Assembly: GCA_021789895.1 (NCBI GenBank)
Contig: JAJYIU010000017.1
Span: 1 to 64,000, forward strand
DNA: 64,000 nucleotides
Source: Acidobacteriota bacterium
GTDB taxonomy: Bacteria; Acidobacteriota; Terriglobia; Terriglobales; SCQP01
Direction of reading: 5' to 3'
Positions 53,150-61,690 of the stretch are shown piece after piece; position 1 is the first letter of the stretch, and each line of letters opens with the position of its first letter. A model generated the notes under the pieces. It was not told the origin of the DNA. It was given only the letters and a program-made list of their open reading frames with translations, and searched no databases. Made by a program: the position numbers and the translations under genes.

Positions 53150-54460
53150 ATGCCGCGCTCGCTTGCTACGACCCAGATCCCGGCGGCGGAAATCCTCGCG
53201 GTGGGCTCGGAACTGCTCACTCCCTTCCGGCTCGACACCAACTCCCTCTATCTGACTGCCGAGCTGAACCGGCTGGGCATCGCCGTGCGGCGCAAAACGA
53301 TTGCCGGCGATGAGCTGGAAAATCTGACCGAGGCGCTGCGCTCCGCCTGCAGCCGCAGCCCCTTGGTCATCGTCTGCGGCGGCCTGGGGCCCACCGCGGA
53401 CGACCGCACCCGCGAAGCCGCGGCCGCGGCGCTGGGGCTTCGGCTGCGCCGCCAGCCCGAGCTGGAAAGCCAGTTGCGCGCCTGGTTTGCCCGCCGCGAC
53501 GCGCCCATGCCGGAAGCCAACTTGCGCCAGGCCGAGCTGCTCGCCGGCGCCGCTGCGCTGCCGAATCGCCGCGGCACTGCGCCGGGACAGTGGCTGGAGC
53601 GCGACGGCTGCATCCTGGTGCTGTTGCCCGGCGTGCCGGCCGAGCTCGAAGCCATGTTCGCCGATGCCGTGCGCCCGCGCCTGGTCCCCTATGCCGGCGT
53701 CGCCTGGCGGCATGAAGTGCTGCTGCTGGCCGACCTGCCCGAATCCCAGGCCGACGCCCTGGCGGCGCCGCTGTACACCGCTGAGCCGGAGGTGGAAACC
53801 ACCATCCTGGCGGCGCGTCCGGGAGAAATCGAGCTGCACCTGCGCGCGCGCGGCGCAGCGGCCGCCCCCGGCGGCGCGCTGGAGCGGCTGCAAGACCGCC
53901 TGGCCGCGGCGCTGGGCGAGCGGCTGGCCGCCGGCCAGGCTTCGCTTGAAGCCGCCGTCATTCAACTTCTGCGGCGGCATGGCGAAACCCTCGCAGTCGC
54001 GGAAAGCTGCACCGGCGGGCTGCTGAGCGCGCGCCTGACCTCCGTACCCGGAGCCTCGCAGGTTTTTCTCGGCGGCGCCGTCGCCTATTCCAATCTGGCC
54101 AAGCGCAGCCTGCTGCAAGTTTCCGCCGCCAGCCTGGAAACCCATGGCGCGGTCAGCGCCGCGGTGGCGCTTGAACTGGCGCACGGCGCGCGCCGGCGCT
54201 TCGGCGCCGATTGGAGCCTGGCCATTACCGGCATCGCCGGCCCCGAAGGCGGCACGCCGGAAAAACCGGTGGGCCTGGTTTTTCTCGCCTGCGCGGCGCC
54301 GCAAGGCGAGCCTCAGGTGGTGGAACGCCGCTTTCAAGGCGGCCGCGAGCGGGTGCGGGCCTATGCCGCGGCGGTGGCGCTCAATCTGCTCCGCCTGCGG
54401 CTGGCGCGCGGCGAGCGCGCCCGGCAGGAAGCGGCGCCGGCAGCACGCGTGGAATTATGA
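53150..54460 (+). CDS. cinA: CinA-family competence/damage-inducible protein
   Basis: The 436-residue protein has the two CinA domains. The N-terminal MoCF-biosynthesis/COG1058 domain (residues about 10-170) has AAEILAVGSELLTPFRLDTNS, VIVCGGLGPTADDRTREAAA and ILVLLPGVPAELEAMFADAV. The C-terminal PncC-like nicotinamide-nucleotide deamidase domain (about 265-430) has VAESCTGGLLSARLTSVPGA, VAYSNLAKRSLLQV, GAVSAAVALELAHGARRRF and ITGIAGPEGGTPEKPVGLV. Such proteins hydrolyse or recycle pyridine nucleotides. Its stop overlaps the next start (ATGA). Confidence 0.93.
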   Translation: MPRSLATTQIPAAEILAVGSELLTPFRLDTNSLYLTAELNRLGIAVRRKTIAGDELENLTEALRSACSRSPLVIVCGGLGPTADDRTREAAAAALGLRLRRQPELESQLRAWFARRDAPMPEANLRQAELLAGAAALPNRRGTAPGQWLERDGCILVLLPGVPAELEAMFADAVRPRLVPYAGVAWRHEVLLLADLPESQADALAAPLYTAEPEVETTILAARPGEIELHLRARGAAAAPGGALERLQDRLAAALGERLAAGQASLEAAVIQLLRRHGETLAVAESCTGGLLSARLTSVPGASQVFLGGAVAYSNLAKRSLLQVSAASLETHGAVSAAVALELAHGARRRFGADWSLAITGIAGPEGGTPEKPVGLVFLACAAPQGEPQVVERRFQGGRERVRAYAAAVALNLLRLRLARGERARQEAAPAARVEL

Positions 54461-55011
54461 TCGGCGAAGTCGCGGTGGTGGCCTATCTGCCCGGAGAGCT
54501 GGCGGCGCGGCTGGCCCGCATCGCGCACCGCCTTGCCCCCGCCTCTCCCGCCCGCCGCCCGCATATCACCGTCCTGCCCGCGCGCCTGGTGCCGCTGGCC
54601 GATGCGGCGCTGCTCGAGCTTTTGCGCACAGCCGCGCCGGCCGGCATGCCGCTGCGCCTGCGCCTGGGCGAAGTGTGTACTTTTTTGCCGGTTTCGCCGG
54701 TGATTTATCTGGATGTCATCGCCCTTGACGCCGGCCTTGAGCAGTTGCGCCGCCGCCTGCTTTCCGTCCTGCCCGATTCCATCCCCGGCCGCTTTCCCTT
54801 CCATCCCCACCTCACCCTCGCCTACGATCTGCCCGAAGCGTATATTCTCCGGCTGCAGCCGCGATGGCAGCGCGTCTGGGAAAGACTGCGCGTCGCCTGG
54901 CCCGGCGATTTGGCCATGGATGAGCTGACCCTGGTACGCCAGACCGGCGATGCCGAGTGGCGGGATTTGGGAACTTTTCGCCTGACAGTGGAACCGCCGG
55001 AACGATCGTGA
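54457..55011 (+). CDS. 2'-5' RNA ligase/cyclic phosphodiesterase superfamily protein
   Basis: From ATG 54457, overlapping the cinA stop, the 184-residue product carries the two HxTx motifs of the 2H phosphoesterase fold: RPHITVLPAR near residue 30 and FHPHLTLAYDLP near residue 110. This fits bacterial LigT-like proteins that act on 2',5' or 2',3'-cyclic phosphate ends, but the natural substrate is unknown. The ATGA junction suggests translational coupling with cinA. Confidence 0.85.
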   Translation: MIGEVAVVAYLPGELAARLARIAHRLAPASPARRPHITVLPARLVPLADAALLELLRTAAPAGMPLRLRLGEVCTFLPVSPVIYLDVIALDAGLEQLRRRLLSVLPDSIPGRFPFHPHLTLAYDLPEAYILRLQPRWQRVWERLRVAWPGDLAMDELTLVRQTGDAEWRDLGTFRLTVEPPERS

Positions 55012-55168
55012 CGGGATGCAGCCGTCGGCGCCAGGCGAAGACCTGACTGATGTCCACCCTATTGGCGAGTCGCTCCTTCCTTAAACGAACTTATCCAACT
55101 CGCTACGGAGACGACCTTTCCAGAGTAATCCGCCGGTCGATTGTAGTCGTAAAGCGCATTTTGTCAAG

Positions 55169-55450
55169 ATGACGCGATTAAGTTGCCATAGCTTTCGCTC
55201 CAACGAGATACGGCTGGCGCTAAGTCTGATGGCCTATGACCAGGGGAATCTCTAACGGCAGTTGGTGCTGCCGGCGAAAATCGCCAACTGGTCATTGATG
55301 AGCCTGCAGCAGCGACTGGTGAAAACCGGCGGTGGTTTGGTCAAACACGCCCGTTACCGATGGCTGCTGTTAGCCGAGAGCCATCTCACTCGGCGGCTGT
55401 TCGTGAGGATGGTACGAAGAATCGAGGCTCTGCCACTGCCAGCCGGATAG
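55169..55450 (+). pseudogene. IS1380-type transposase remnant (C-terminal part), with in-frame stop
   Basis: One frame reads TRLSCHSFRSNEIRLALSLM, then a TAA at 55253-55255, then RQLVLPAKIANWSLMSLQQR, LVKTGGGLVKHARYRWLLLA and ESHLTRRLFVRMVRRIEALP to a TAG at 55450. This matches the C-terminal end of IS1380-family transposases as I remember them; the interrupting stop probably replaces a Trp codon (NLW..LVLP). The rest of the transposase is not present upstream, where cinA and the RNA ligase-like gene end at 55011. It is a decayed insertion, not an active element. Confidence 0.65.
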
Positions 55451-55505
55451 CGGGCCAGAAGTTTCGATAATGAAAAACAAGATCGAGAGAAAGGAGGAGG
55501 GTGAA

Positions 55506-55826
55506 GTGTTCACAAAAATGCCGGATAAATGCGGGTTTTGCCTTGTCGGATCACTCCAGGAAGGCTCGGCAGCCGCTCGCTTTGATGCCAATGACGATTT
55601 TGCCCATCTCAATCACCGCCGGGTGTACACTACTGGCGTCTGGAGCTGTCAAAAAGGTGATTCCTGTTGCATTGATTGCGGTGCGGATGGTTATTGGTCC
55701 TGTTCTTGGTTTTCAGAAAACGGTGGACTTACTGTATTTAAAGGATGCGTGTGGGTATGGGACAGTAGCGAAAATTATAAAATTCGTCCGACAAACCGCC
55801 ATAATATAATTGAAACAGGCAAATGA
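55506..55826 (+). CDS. Uncertain ORF in the IS-remnant island
   Basis: A GGAGGAGGG ribosome-binding site (about 55493-55501) precedes GTG 55506. The 106-residue frame reads as Cys-rich (KCGFC, SCCIDC, GYWSCSWF). A different frame from GTG 55501 to 55809 is equally open and looks hydrophobic (PVALIAVRMVIGPVLGF). Neither has a recognised family, so the coding frame cannot be decided; the stretch may be non-coding debris of the insertion. Confidence 0.2.
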   Translation: MFTKMPDKCGFCLVGSLQEGSAAARFDANDDFAHLNHRRVYTTGVWSCQKGDSCCIDCGADGYWSCSWFSENGGLTVFKGCVWVWDSSENYKIRPTNRHNIIETGK

Positions 55827-55845
55827 TAATAGTTAATCAGGTGAT

Positions 55846-56316
55846 ATGACACATAAACACAAATTGATTAGCATAACCGCTCATTACTTTGGTCATGTTT
55901 TTATTGCTACGTTTTTCCCTGCCTTTTTCGATTTTTTGTACGCGATATCAGTTGCTGCATTTACGATTACTTACGCTTACCCGAGCGCCAAACGTTTTAT
56001 ATTTTTTACGGATAATAATTTCCCATGGATGGCTATGTTAATAAGCCTATTATTAGGGGCCTACATTATGCATAGATTTAAGGATAGATGTGCTCTATGG
56101 ACATGGACAATGTTTCTTTTGTTGAATATTTATGCATTTATTACCGATTATACTCCAGGGAAATGCCAATGGTGCGGAATCAAGTATGCCATCTCTCGAC
56201 AATTCACGTTCGTATTTTTAGGACCACCTTTATTTACATCAATTACATATTCAATAGGAGCATTAATTATGATGAGGCACCTACAATCCCACAACCAGGG
56301 ATGCATCACTTCCTGA
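55846..56316 (+). CDS. Low-GC orphan integral membrane protein
   Basis: The 156-residue frame starts at ATG 55846, with AGGTGAT just before it. It has about four hydrophobic segments (for example HVFIATFFPAFFDFLYAISV, WMAMLISLLLGAYIM, WTMFLLLNIYAFI and a last one near residues 130-147) and a CQWC motif in the third loop. Its AT-rich composition and codon use contrast sharply with the neighbours and suggest horizontal transfer. No family is recognised. It follows a transposase remnant and has no obvious partner. Confidence 0.55.
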   Translation: MTHKHKLISITAHYFGHVFIATFFPAFFDFLYAISVAAFTITYAYPSAKRFIFFTDNNFPWMAMLISLLLGAYIMHRFKDRCALWTWTMFLLLNIYAFITDYTPGKCQWCGIKYAISRQFTFVFLGPPLFTSITYSIGALIMMRHLQSHNQGCITS

Positions 56317-56466
56317 TCAGAAAAGGGCTCTGCGCAGGAATCTGTAAAAGCTGTAAGCAGAGCAGGATGGACGGCGGGAGGGCAGTTTTCGTACACAGCC
56401 CGACATGATTGCCAATGCTGACTTAATATCCGTAAGCAATCTCACATCCACATTGGGGCTGTCCCT

Positions 56467-59415
56467 TTAAAACCGTAATTGTAATCCCAACTGCGCCGCA
56501 AACGGCATGCCCACTGTGGTGCCGGGGCCGAAGGTGTCGCCCAGCGCGCCGGCGGGGTAGCGCAGTTGTTGCAGGCTGGAGATCGGTTCGGTCTGGCTGC
56601 AGGCGGCGTTCAGGCAGAAGGCGGTGGCATTGGCCAGGTTGTTGACCGGCAGCGGCAGCGCGGCCAGGTTGGTGATGAAATTGTTGCCGGCGTTGGCGCG
56701 GTTGAGCAGATTGAAAAATTCGATATAAGGACGCAGCCGGAAACGCTCGCCCAGCTTCCATTCGCGGCTCGCGCGCAAATCCACCTGCATAAAAGGCCGC
56801 CCGCGAAACTCGTCGAGCGTGGTGGGAATCCCGTTGACCACCGCCCGCGCCTCGCCGGCCACGCCGTTGTGGTTGACGTCGGCGGGCGTGGTGAGGGTGT
56901 AGGGGCGCGCGCTTTCAAACTGCGACAGGGTGGCAAACTCCCAGCCGCCGCCGGGCGACCAGATTCCCGACAAGACCAGCCGGTGGCGCACATCTTCGCC
57001 CGAAGGGCCGTAATCGCCCGGCCCGAAGGCGTCGTGAACGTTGCAGACGCCATTGACGTAATCGAACAACTCGCCCATCACGCAACCCCAGGTCTGCGCC
57101 TTCGCCAGGGTGTAATTGGCGGTGAGCTCGTAATGCCCCGCGAAGACGCGCCGCAGCGAGAGACCCAAGCCGCTGTAGCTGGAGCGGTTGTCGCTGCGAA
57201 ACACCGAGACGTTGGGATCGTTGGCGGGCAGGCTGACGCCGGCGGCGTATTCGTAGCGGCGGTAGGCGTGGTTGCCCTGCTGGTGCTGGAACTGGAGCGT
57301 GAGCTGCCAGTTTTTTCCGAAGGCGTGCTCGACCGCGGCGCTGGTTTGAAAAACGTAGGGCGCGTGATAGAAGGGGTCAATGAGGTAGCCCTGTTCGCCC
57401 GCGCTCAGCGGCGGCTGCCCGGGCGCGTTGACCGCCTGGAAAGCCTGCACCCAGCCGTTCTGCAAAAGGTCGCTATAAACCAGGCCGGCGCCGGCGCGTA
57501 TGACCGTGCGTCCGGATTTGCCCGGCGCGAACGCCAGCCCCAGCCGCGGCGCCACCGCGCCGCGGTAATCGTGCGGCACGCCCGCGGCGAGCGGGCTGCC
57601 GAGTGCGTGCAGCGCCTGCCAGGCGGGGTTCGCCGTCTGGCTGCGCCCCTCGGCTTGGAACAAACCAAAGCTGGTGTCATAGCGCAGCCCATAGCTGAGC
57701 AGCAGATTATGGTCCACCTGCCACATGTCGCCGGCATAGACGCCCAGCCGCTGCACGTTTTGCGTCCAGCCGCCGTTGCCGCCGCCGGTGTAGGGAGTGG
57801 ATTCGATCAGCGGCCGAATGCTTTGCCCGTTGGCCAGGTACCAACTCGGGTCCTGGGGAAAGATCACCAGGCGGGTGAGCGCGTTCGCCAGCCGCCCGCT
57901 CAGCACCGGCTCGTGTATGAAATCCACGCCCCAGCGGACCTGGTGCGTGTTGCGCAGGTAATTGAGGTCGTAGCGGAACTGATACTTCTGCTGTTTGCGA
58001 TAGACCGGGAAGTTCGCTTCCGGGGTCACGAACTGGTTATCGCCGAAGGTCTCAAAGCCGTAAGCCGAGACGCTGGAGCTGAAGGGAAACGCCAGCGTCA
58101 GGCCAAGGTGGGAATTGGGAAGCTGGCGCAGGTCGAAGAGGGACGCTGCGGCGGTGAACACGCCGGTGATGTCGGGGTCCCAGTTCTGGCGCTGGCTCAG
58201 CAGCGCATTGAAGTAATGGTTGGGATTATCGGCGCCGGTGGAGGGCAGGCTGCCCGGCTGCACCAATTGATTGCGGGTGCGGTTTTCATCGCCGGCCAGG
58301 CGCAGGAACCAGTGCGCCCGCGTCGAAGGCTGCCAGTCGAGGCGGGTATCCCAGAGCAGGTCGTGGAAGGGGATGGGGGTATAGGCGGGCACGGCGATGC
58401 TGGAGACGCCGGGGATTTGGCCGGCGGCGGCCAGTTGCGCCAGTGCGCGGAACTGGAGCAGGGAATTGGCCGGATAAGCGACGCTGGCGTTTTCATGCAG
58501 GGCTTCGAGGGCGCCGAAGAAAAACCAATGCGGGCGCAGCGGGCCGCCGGCCGCCAGCGCGCCATCCTGGCTGGAGTAGGGCTGCTTGGGGCCGGGCGGG
58601 GGATTGTCGAGCGGGTTGCGGGCGTTGAGCGCGGTGGCGCGCAGGCGCAGGCCCGCGCCGCCGTGCCAGTGCAAGCCGCCGCGCCGCGTTTCGATCGCCA
58701 CGCTGGCGCCGTTGCTGCGCGAGACGGCGGCGCCGTAATTCGACGTCCGCACCACGAATTGATCGATCGCCGCCGGCGACCAGGCCTGGAGAAAGCCGCC
58801 GATATAATCGTCGTTGTTGTCGCCGCCATCCACGCTCAAGTTGACGTTCAGGCCCGAGCTGCCGGCGAAGGAAACGGCGGTGATGCGCGCCTTGGTCGGG
58901 TCGGAAGGCTCGACCGGCTCGGTCATCGGCGTGATCCAGGCCAGGTTGGCGAAGCTGCGGTGCGCCAGCGGCAGATCGCGAATCCGGGTGCGCCCGATGC
59001 TGGTCTGCTCGACCCCGGGCGAAGTATCGAGCGCCGTTCCCGCCGGGGTGGCGCGCACGGTGAGGGTCTGGTTCAAAGTCGAAGGCGCCAGCACGGCGCT
59101 CAGCCGCAACTGCTGGCCGATGCGCAGCCGCAGGTTCGAGTAGATGACCTGTTTCCAGCCCACGCGCGAGACCGTCACCTGGTATGTGCCCGGCGCCAGA
59201 CCGGTCAATTGGAATTCGCCGGCGGCATTGCTGACGGTGCGCACCTGGACGGGCGGATGCCGCGCGCTGGCAACCACGCCGGCGCCCGGGATGGGCTGCC
59301 CCAGTTCATTCGTGACCCGGCCGCGGATGGCCGATTGCGGCTGCTGGCTCCAGCCTGCGGCGGCCAGCCCTGCCGCCGCCGCGCAGGCGCAAATCCACTT
59401 GGCAAGGGTGCGCAT
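56467..59415 (-). CDS. Oar-like TonB-dependent receptor with carboxypeptidase-regulatory-like domain
   Basis: Read from ATG 59415 (MRTLAKWICACAAA) the protein has 982 residues. A signal peptide (CACAAAAGLAAAGWSQ) leads to a Big/CarboxypepD-reg-type beta domain (IRGRVTNELGQPIPGAGVVA, VSNAAGEFQLTGLAPGTYQV), a plug-like region (LPLAHRSFANLAWI, SVDGGDNNDDYIGGF) and a long outer-membrane barrel ending in an aromatic residue (LGLQLRF). Acidobacteria and myxobacteria carry many such OmpA/Oar-like receptors. Its ligand is unknown, and no exbBD/tonB or SusD genes are nearby, so it is an orphan receptor. Confidence 0.9.
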   Translation of the reverse strand: MRTLAKWICACAAAAGLAAAGWSQQPQSAIRGRVTNELGQPIPGAGVVASARHPPVQVRTVSNAAGEFQLTGLAPGTYQVTVSRVGWKQVIYSNLRLRIGQQLRLSAVLAPSTLNQTLTVRATPAGTALDTSPGVEQTSIGRTRIRDLPLAHRSFANLAWITPMTEPVEPSDPTKARITAVSFAGSSGLNVNLSVDGGDNNDDYIGGFLQAWSPAAIDQFVVRTSNYGAAVSRSNGASVAIETRRGGLHWHGGAGLRLRATALNARNPLDNPPPGPKQPYSSQDGALAAGGPLRPHWFFFGALEALHENASVAYPANSLLQFRALAQLAAAGQIPGVSSIAVPAYTPIPFHDLLWDTRLDWQPSTRAHWFLRLAGDENRTRNQLVQPGSLPSTGADNPNHYFNALLSQRQNWDPDITGVFTAAASLFDLRQLPNSHLGLTLAFPFSSSVSAYGFETFGDNQFVTPEANFPVYRKQQKYQFRYDLNYLRNTHQVRWGVDFIHEPVLSGRLANALTRLVIFPQDPSWYLANGQSIRPLIESTPYTGGGNGGWTQNVQRLGVYAGDMWQVDHNLLLSYGLRYDTSFGLFQAEGRSQTANPAWQALHALGSPLAAGVPHDYRGAVAPRLGLAFAPGKSGRTVIRAGAGLVYSDLLQNGWVQAFQAVNAPGQPPLSAGEQGYLIDPFYHAPYVFQTSAAVEHAFGKNWQLTLQFQHQQGNHAYRRYEYAAGVSLPANDPNVSVFRSDNRSSYSGLGLSLRRVFAGHYELTANYTLAKAQTWGCVMGELFDYVNGVCNVHDAFGPGDYGPSGEDVRHRLVLSGIWSPGGGWEFATLSQFESARPYTLTTPADVNHNGVAGEARAVVNGIPTTLDEFRGRPFMQVDLRASREWKLGERFRLRPYIEFFNLLNRANAGNNFITNLAALPLPVNNLANATAFCLNAACSQTEPISSLQQLRYPAGALGDTFGPGTTVGMPFAAQLGLQLRF

Positions 59416-59503
59416 TGATCGGAAGAACAATTATGTAATACGACGGAACCCGGGCCGGGTTTCCACCGTTCCAGCCGGTAAATCACGCACAATGGGGAGA
59501 ACC

Positions 59504-60379
59504 ATGGACTGGCATTCGGAACCGATCGCCGCATTGTTGCGCGCCGCGCTGCGCGAAGATCATGCCGGCGAGGACGCCACGTCCGCCGCGCTGATTCCGC
59601 CCGGCGCGCGCGCGCGCGCCTGGCTCATCGCGCGCCAGCGCTGCCGTCTGGCCGGGCTGGGGCTGATCGGGCCGCTGTTGCGCGAATTTCGCGCGCTGGC
59701 GCCGCCGCTGGAGGGCGAAAATTGGGAAGCCGGGCTGGAGCGCGCCGGCGCCGCCGATGGCGATGAGCTGCTCGAAAACCAGCTTGCGGCCGAATTAGCC
59801 GGCTCCGCGCGCGCGCTGCTGGCGGTCGAGCGCACGCTGTTGAATTTCATACAGCACCTCTCCGGCATCGCCACTCAAACCGCCCGCTTCGCCGCCGCTG
59901 CCGGCGGCAGGGTGCGCATTCTCGATACCCGCAAAACCCTGCCGGGATTGCGCGAGCTGGAAAAATATGCGGTGCGCATGGGGGGCGGCTGCAACCACCG
60001 TCCGCATCTGGGCGGCGGCATCCTGATCAAGAACAATCATCTGGCGCTGGCCGGCGGGGCCGGCGAAGCCTTTCGTCGCGCCCGCCGCGGCTATCCCGCC
60101 GAGGCGATCGAGATGGAAGTGCGCGATGAGCAGGAGCTGCGGCAGGCGCTGGCGGCCGGCGCGCGCTGGCTGCTGCTCGACAACATGACCCCGGAGCAGG
60201 TTCGCGCCGCCGCCGCGGCCGCCGGCCCCGGCGCGCGGCTCGAAATCTCCGGCGGCTTAAACCTGGAAAATATCCATGCTTATGCCCAGGCCGGCGCCGG
60301 CGAGCTTAGCGTGGGCGCGCTGACGCATTCCGCTCCCGCCGCGGATTTCAGCCTTCGCCTGGAGCCGGCATCGCCCTAA
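59504..60379 (+). CDS. nadC: Nicotinate-nucleotide pyrophosphorylase (quinolinate phosphoribosyltransferase)
   Basis: From ATG 59504, with GGGGAGA before it, the 291-residue product reads MDWHSEPIAALLRAALREDH; an in-frame ATG 12 bases earlier is also possible. It has FIQHLSGIATQTARF, the substrate-binding ILDTRKTLPGLRELEKYAVRMGGG, HRPHLGGGILIKNNHLA, IEMEVRDEQE and LEISGGLNLENI. NadC makes nicotinate mononucleotide from quinolinate and PRPP. It is followed by nadA and nadB on the same strand, so this is a complete de novo NAD cluster. Confidence 0.95.
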   Translation: MDWHSEPIAALLRAALREDHAGEDATSAALIPPGARARAWLIARQRCRLAGLGLIGPLLREFRALAPPLEGENWEAGLERAGAADGDELLENQLAAELAGSARALLAVERTLLNFIQHLSGIATQTARFAAAAGGRVRILDTRKTLPGLRELEKYAVRMGGGCNHRPHLGGGILIKNNHLALAGGAGEAFRRARRGYPAEAIEMEVRDEQELRQALAAGARWLLLDNMTPEQVRAAAAAAGPGARLEISGGLNLENIHAYAQAGAGELSVGALTHSAPAADFSLRLEPASP

Positions 60380-60475
60380 ATGCGTAATAATCTTCCGCGC
60401 CGCTTCGCCCAATCCGCCCTGGTGCCGGCCATGCCGCGGGCGCGCGAGTGCAGGTAAACTAGAAATTAAAGTTCC

Positions 60476-61654
60476 ATGGGCCTGATTGCTCATTTTTCAC
60501 CTGCGCTGCCCGCCGCGGCCGAAGCGCCAGAGACCGGGCCGCAGGCCCCGGCCGCCGCTTCCGCCGTCACCGCCGCCTGCGCCACGGTGGATAACTATCT
60601 GCTGTATCCGGACGATATGCTGAACGAGCGGATCGCCGCCGCCCGCGCCCGTTTAGGCGAGCGGGTGATCGTGCTCGGCCATCATTACCAGCGCGACGAA
60701 GTGGTGCGCTTTGCCGATTGCCGCGGCGATTCGCTGCAGCTTGCCCGCCAGGCCGCCGCCAGCCGGGCGCAGACGATCGTCTTCTGCGGCGTGCACTTCA
60801 TGGCCGAAAGCGCCGATATTCTCCGCCAGCCGCATCAGCGCGTGATCCTGCCCGATCTCCAGGCCGGCTGCTCGATGGCCGACATGGCGGAGATCGAGCA
60901 GGTCGAAATCGCCTGGGAACAGCTCGAACGCCTGCACCTGGCCGAAGAAGTAGCGCCGATTACTTACATCAACTCCTCCGCCGCCATCAAAGCCTTCTGC
61001 GGCCGCCGCGGCGGCCTGGTCTGCACCTCTTCCAATGCCGCGCGCGCCTTGCGCTGGGCCTGGCAGCGGAAGCCGCGAGTGCTATTCCTGCCCGATCAGC
61101 ACCTGGGCCGCAATACCGCTCATGCCCTGGGGGTGGAACTGGACCGTATGGCGGTGTGGGATCCGCGCCAGGATTTTGGCGGCAACGCCTGGGATCATCT
61201 GCGCCAGTCGCAAATCCTGTTGTGGAAGGGGCATTGCTCGGTCCACGCCCGCTTCCGGCCCGAGCATGTGGACGAAGTCCGCCGCCGCCATCCCGGCACC
61301 CGCGTCGTCGTGCATCCGGAGTGCCCCTTGGAAGTGGTGCAGAAGGCCGATCTCGCCGGCTCGACCGAATTCATCATCCGCCAGATCGAAACGGCGCCCG
61401 CCGGCAGCCAATGGGCGATCGGCACCGAGGTGCATCTGGTCAACCGGCTGGCGCACGAGCATCCCCGCCTCGCGATTCATCATCTCGACAGCGCCGGCTG
61501 TCCCTGGTGCAGCACCATGTATCGCATCTCCCCGCAGCATCTCTGCTGGGTATTCGAGGAGCTGGTTGCAGGCCGCGTCGTCAACCCGGTCGAGGTGGCG
61601 TCGCCCGATCGCGAGGCGGCGCGGATGGCGCTCGACCGCATGCTGGAGGTATGA
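60476..61654 (+). CDS. nadA: Quinolinate synthase
   Basis: The 392-residue protein has a non-conserved N-terminal extension of about 40 residues rich in Ala and Pro, then the NadA domain: VIVLGHHYQRDEVVRFADCR, GVHFMAESADIL, DLQAGCSMADM. The three iron-sulfur ligands are likely Cys132, Cys254 (LLWKGHCSVH) and one of Cys342/Cys345 (GCPWCSTM). It condenses iminoaspartate with dihydroxyacetone phosphate using a [4Fe-4S] cluster. The Ala-rich N-terminus may mean that the true start lies further inside (for example near residue 48). Confidence 0.94.
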   Translation: MGLIAHFSPALPAAAEAPETGPQAPAAASAVTAACATVDNYLLYPDDMLNERIAAARARLGERVIVLGHHYQRDEVVRFADCRGDSLQLARQAAASRAQTIVFCGVHFMAESADILRQPHQRVILPDLQAGCSMADMAEIEQVEIAWEQLERLHLAEEVAPITYINSSAAIKAFCGRRGGLVCTSSNAARALRWAWQRKPRVLFLPDQHLGRNTAHALGVELDRMAVWDPRQDFGGNAWDHLRQSQILLWKGHCSVHARFRPEHVDEVRRRHPGTRVVVHPECPLEVVQKADLAGSTEFIIRQIETAPAGSQWAIGTEVHLVNRLAHEHPRLAIHHLDSAGCPWCSTMYRISPQHLCWVFEELVAGRVVNPVEVASPDREAARMALDRMLEV

Positions 61655-61690
61655 GCCGGCGCGCGCCGCGCCGCCGGCGCTGGAATCCAT

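Noticed and set aside
56566-59418. Plus-strand 950-codon frame opposite the TonB receptor
   Set aside because: Antisense of the receptor gene; no family features.
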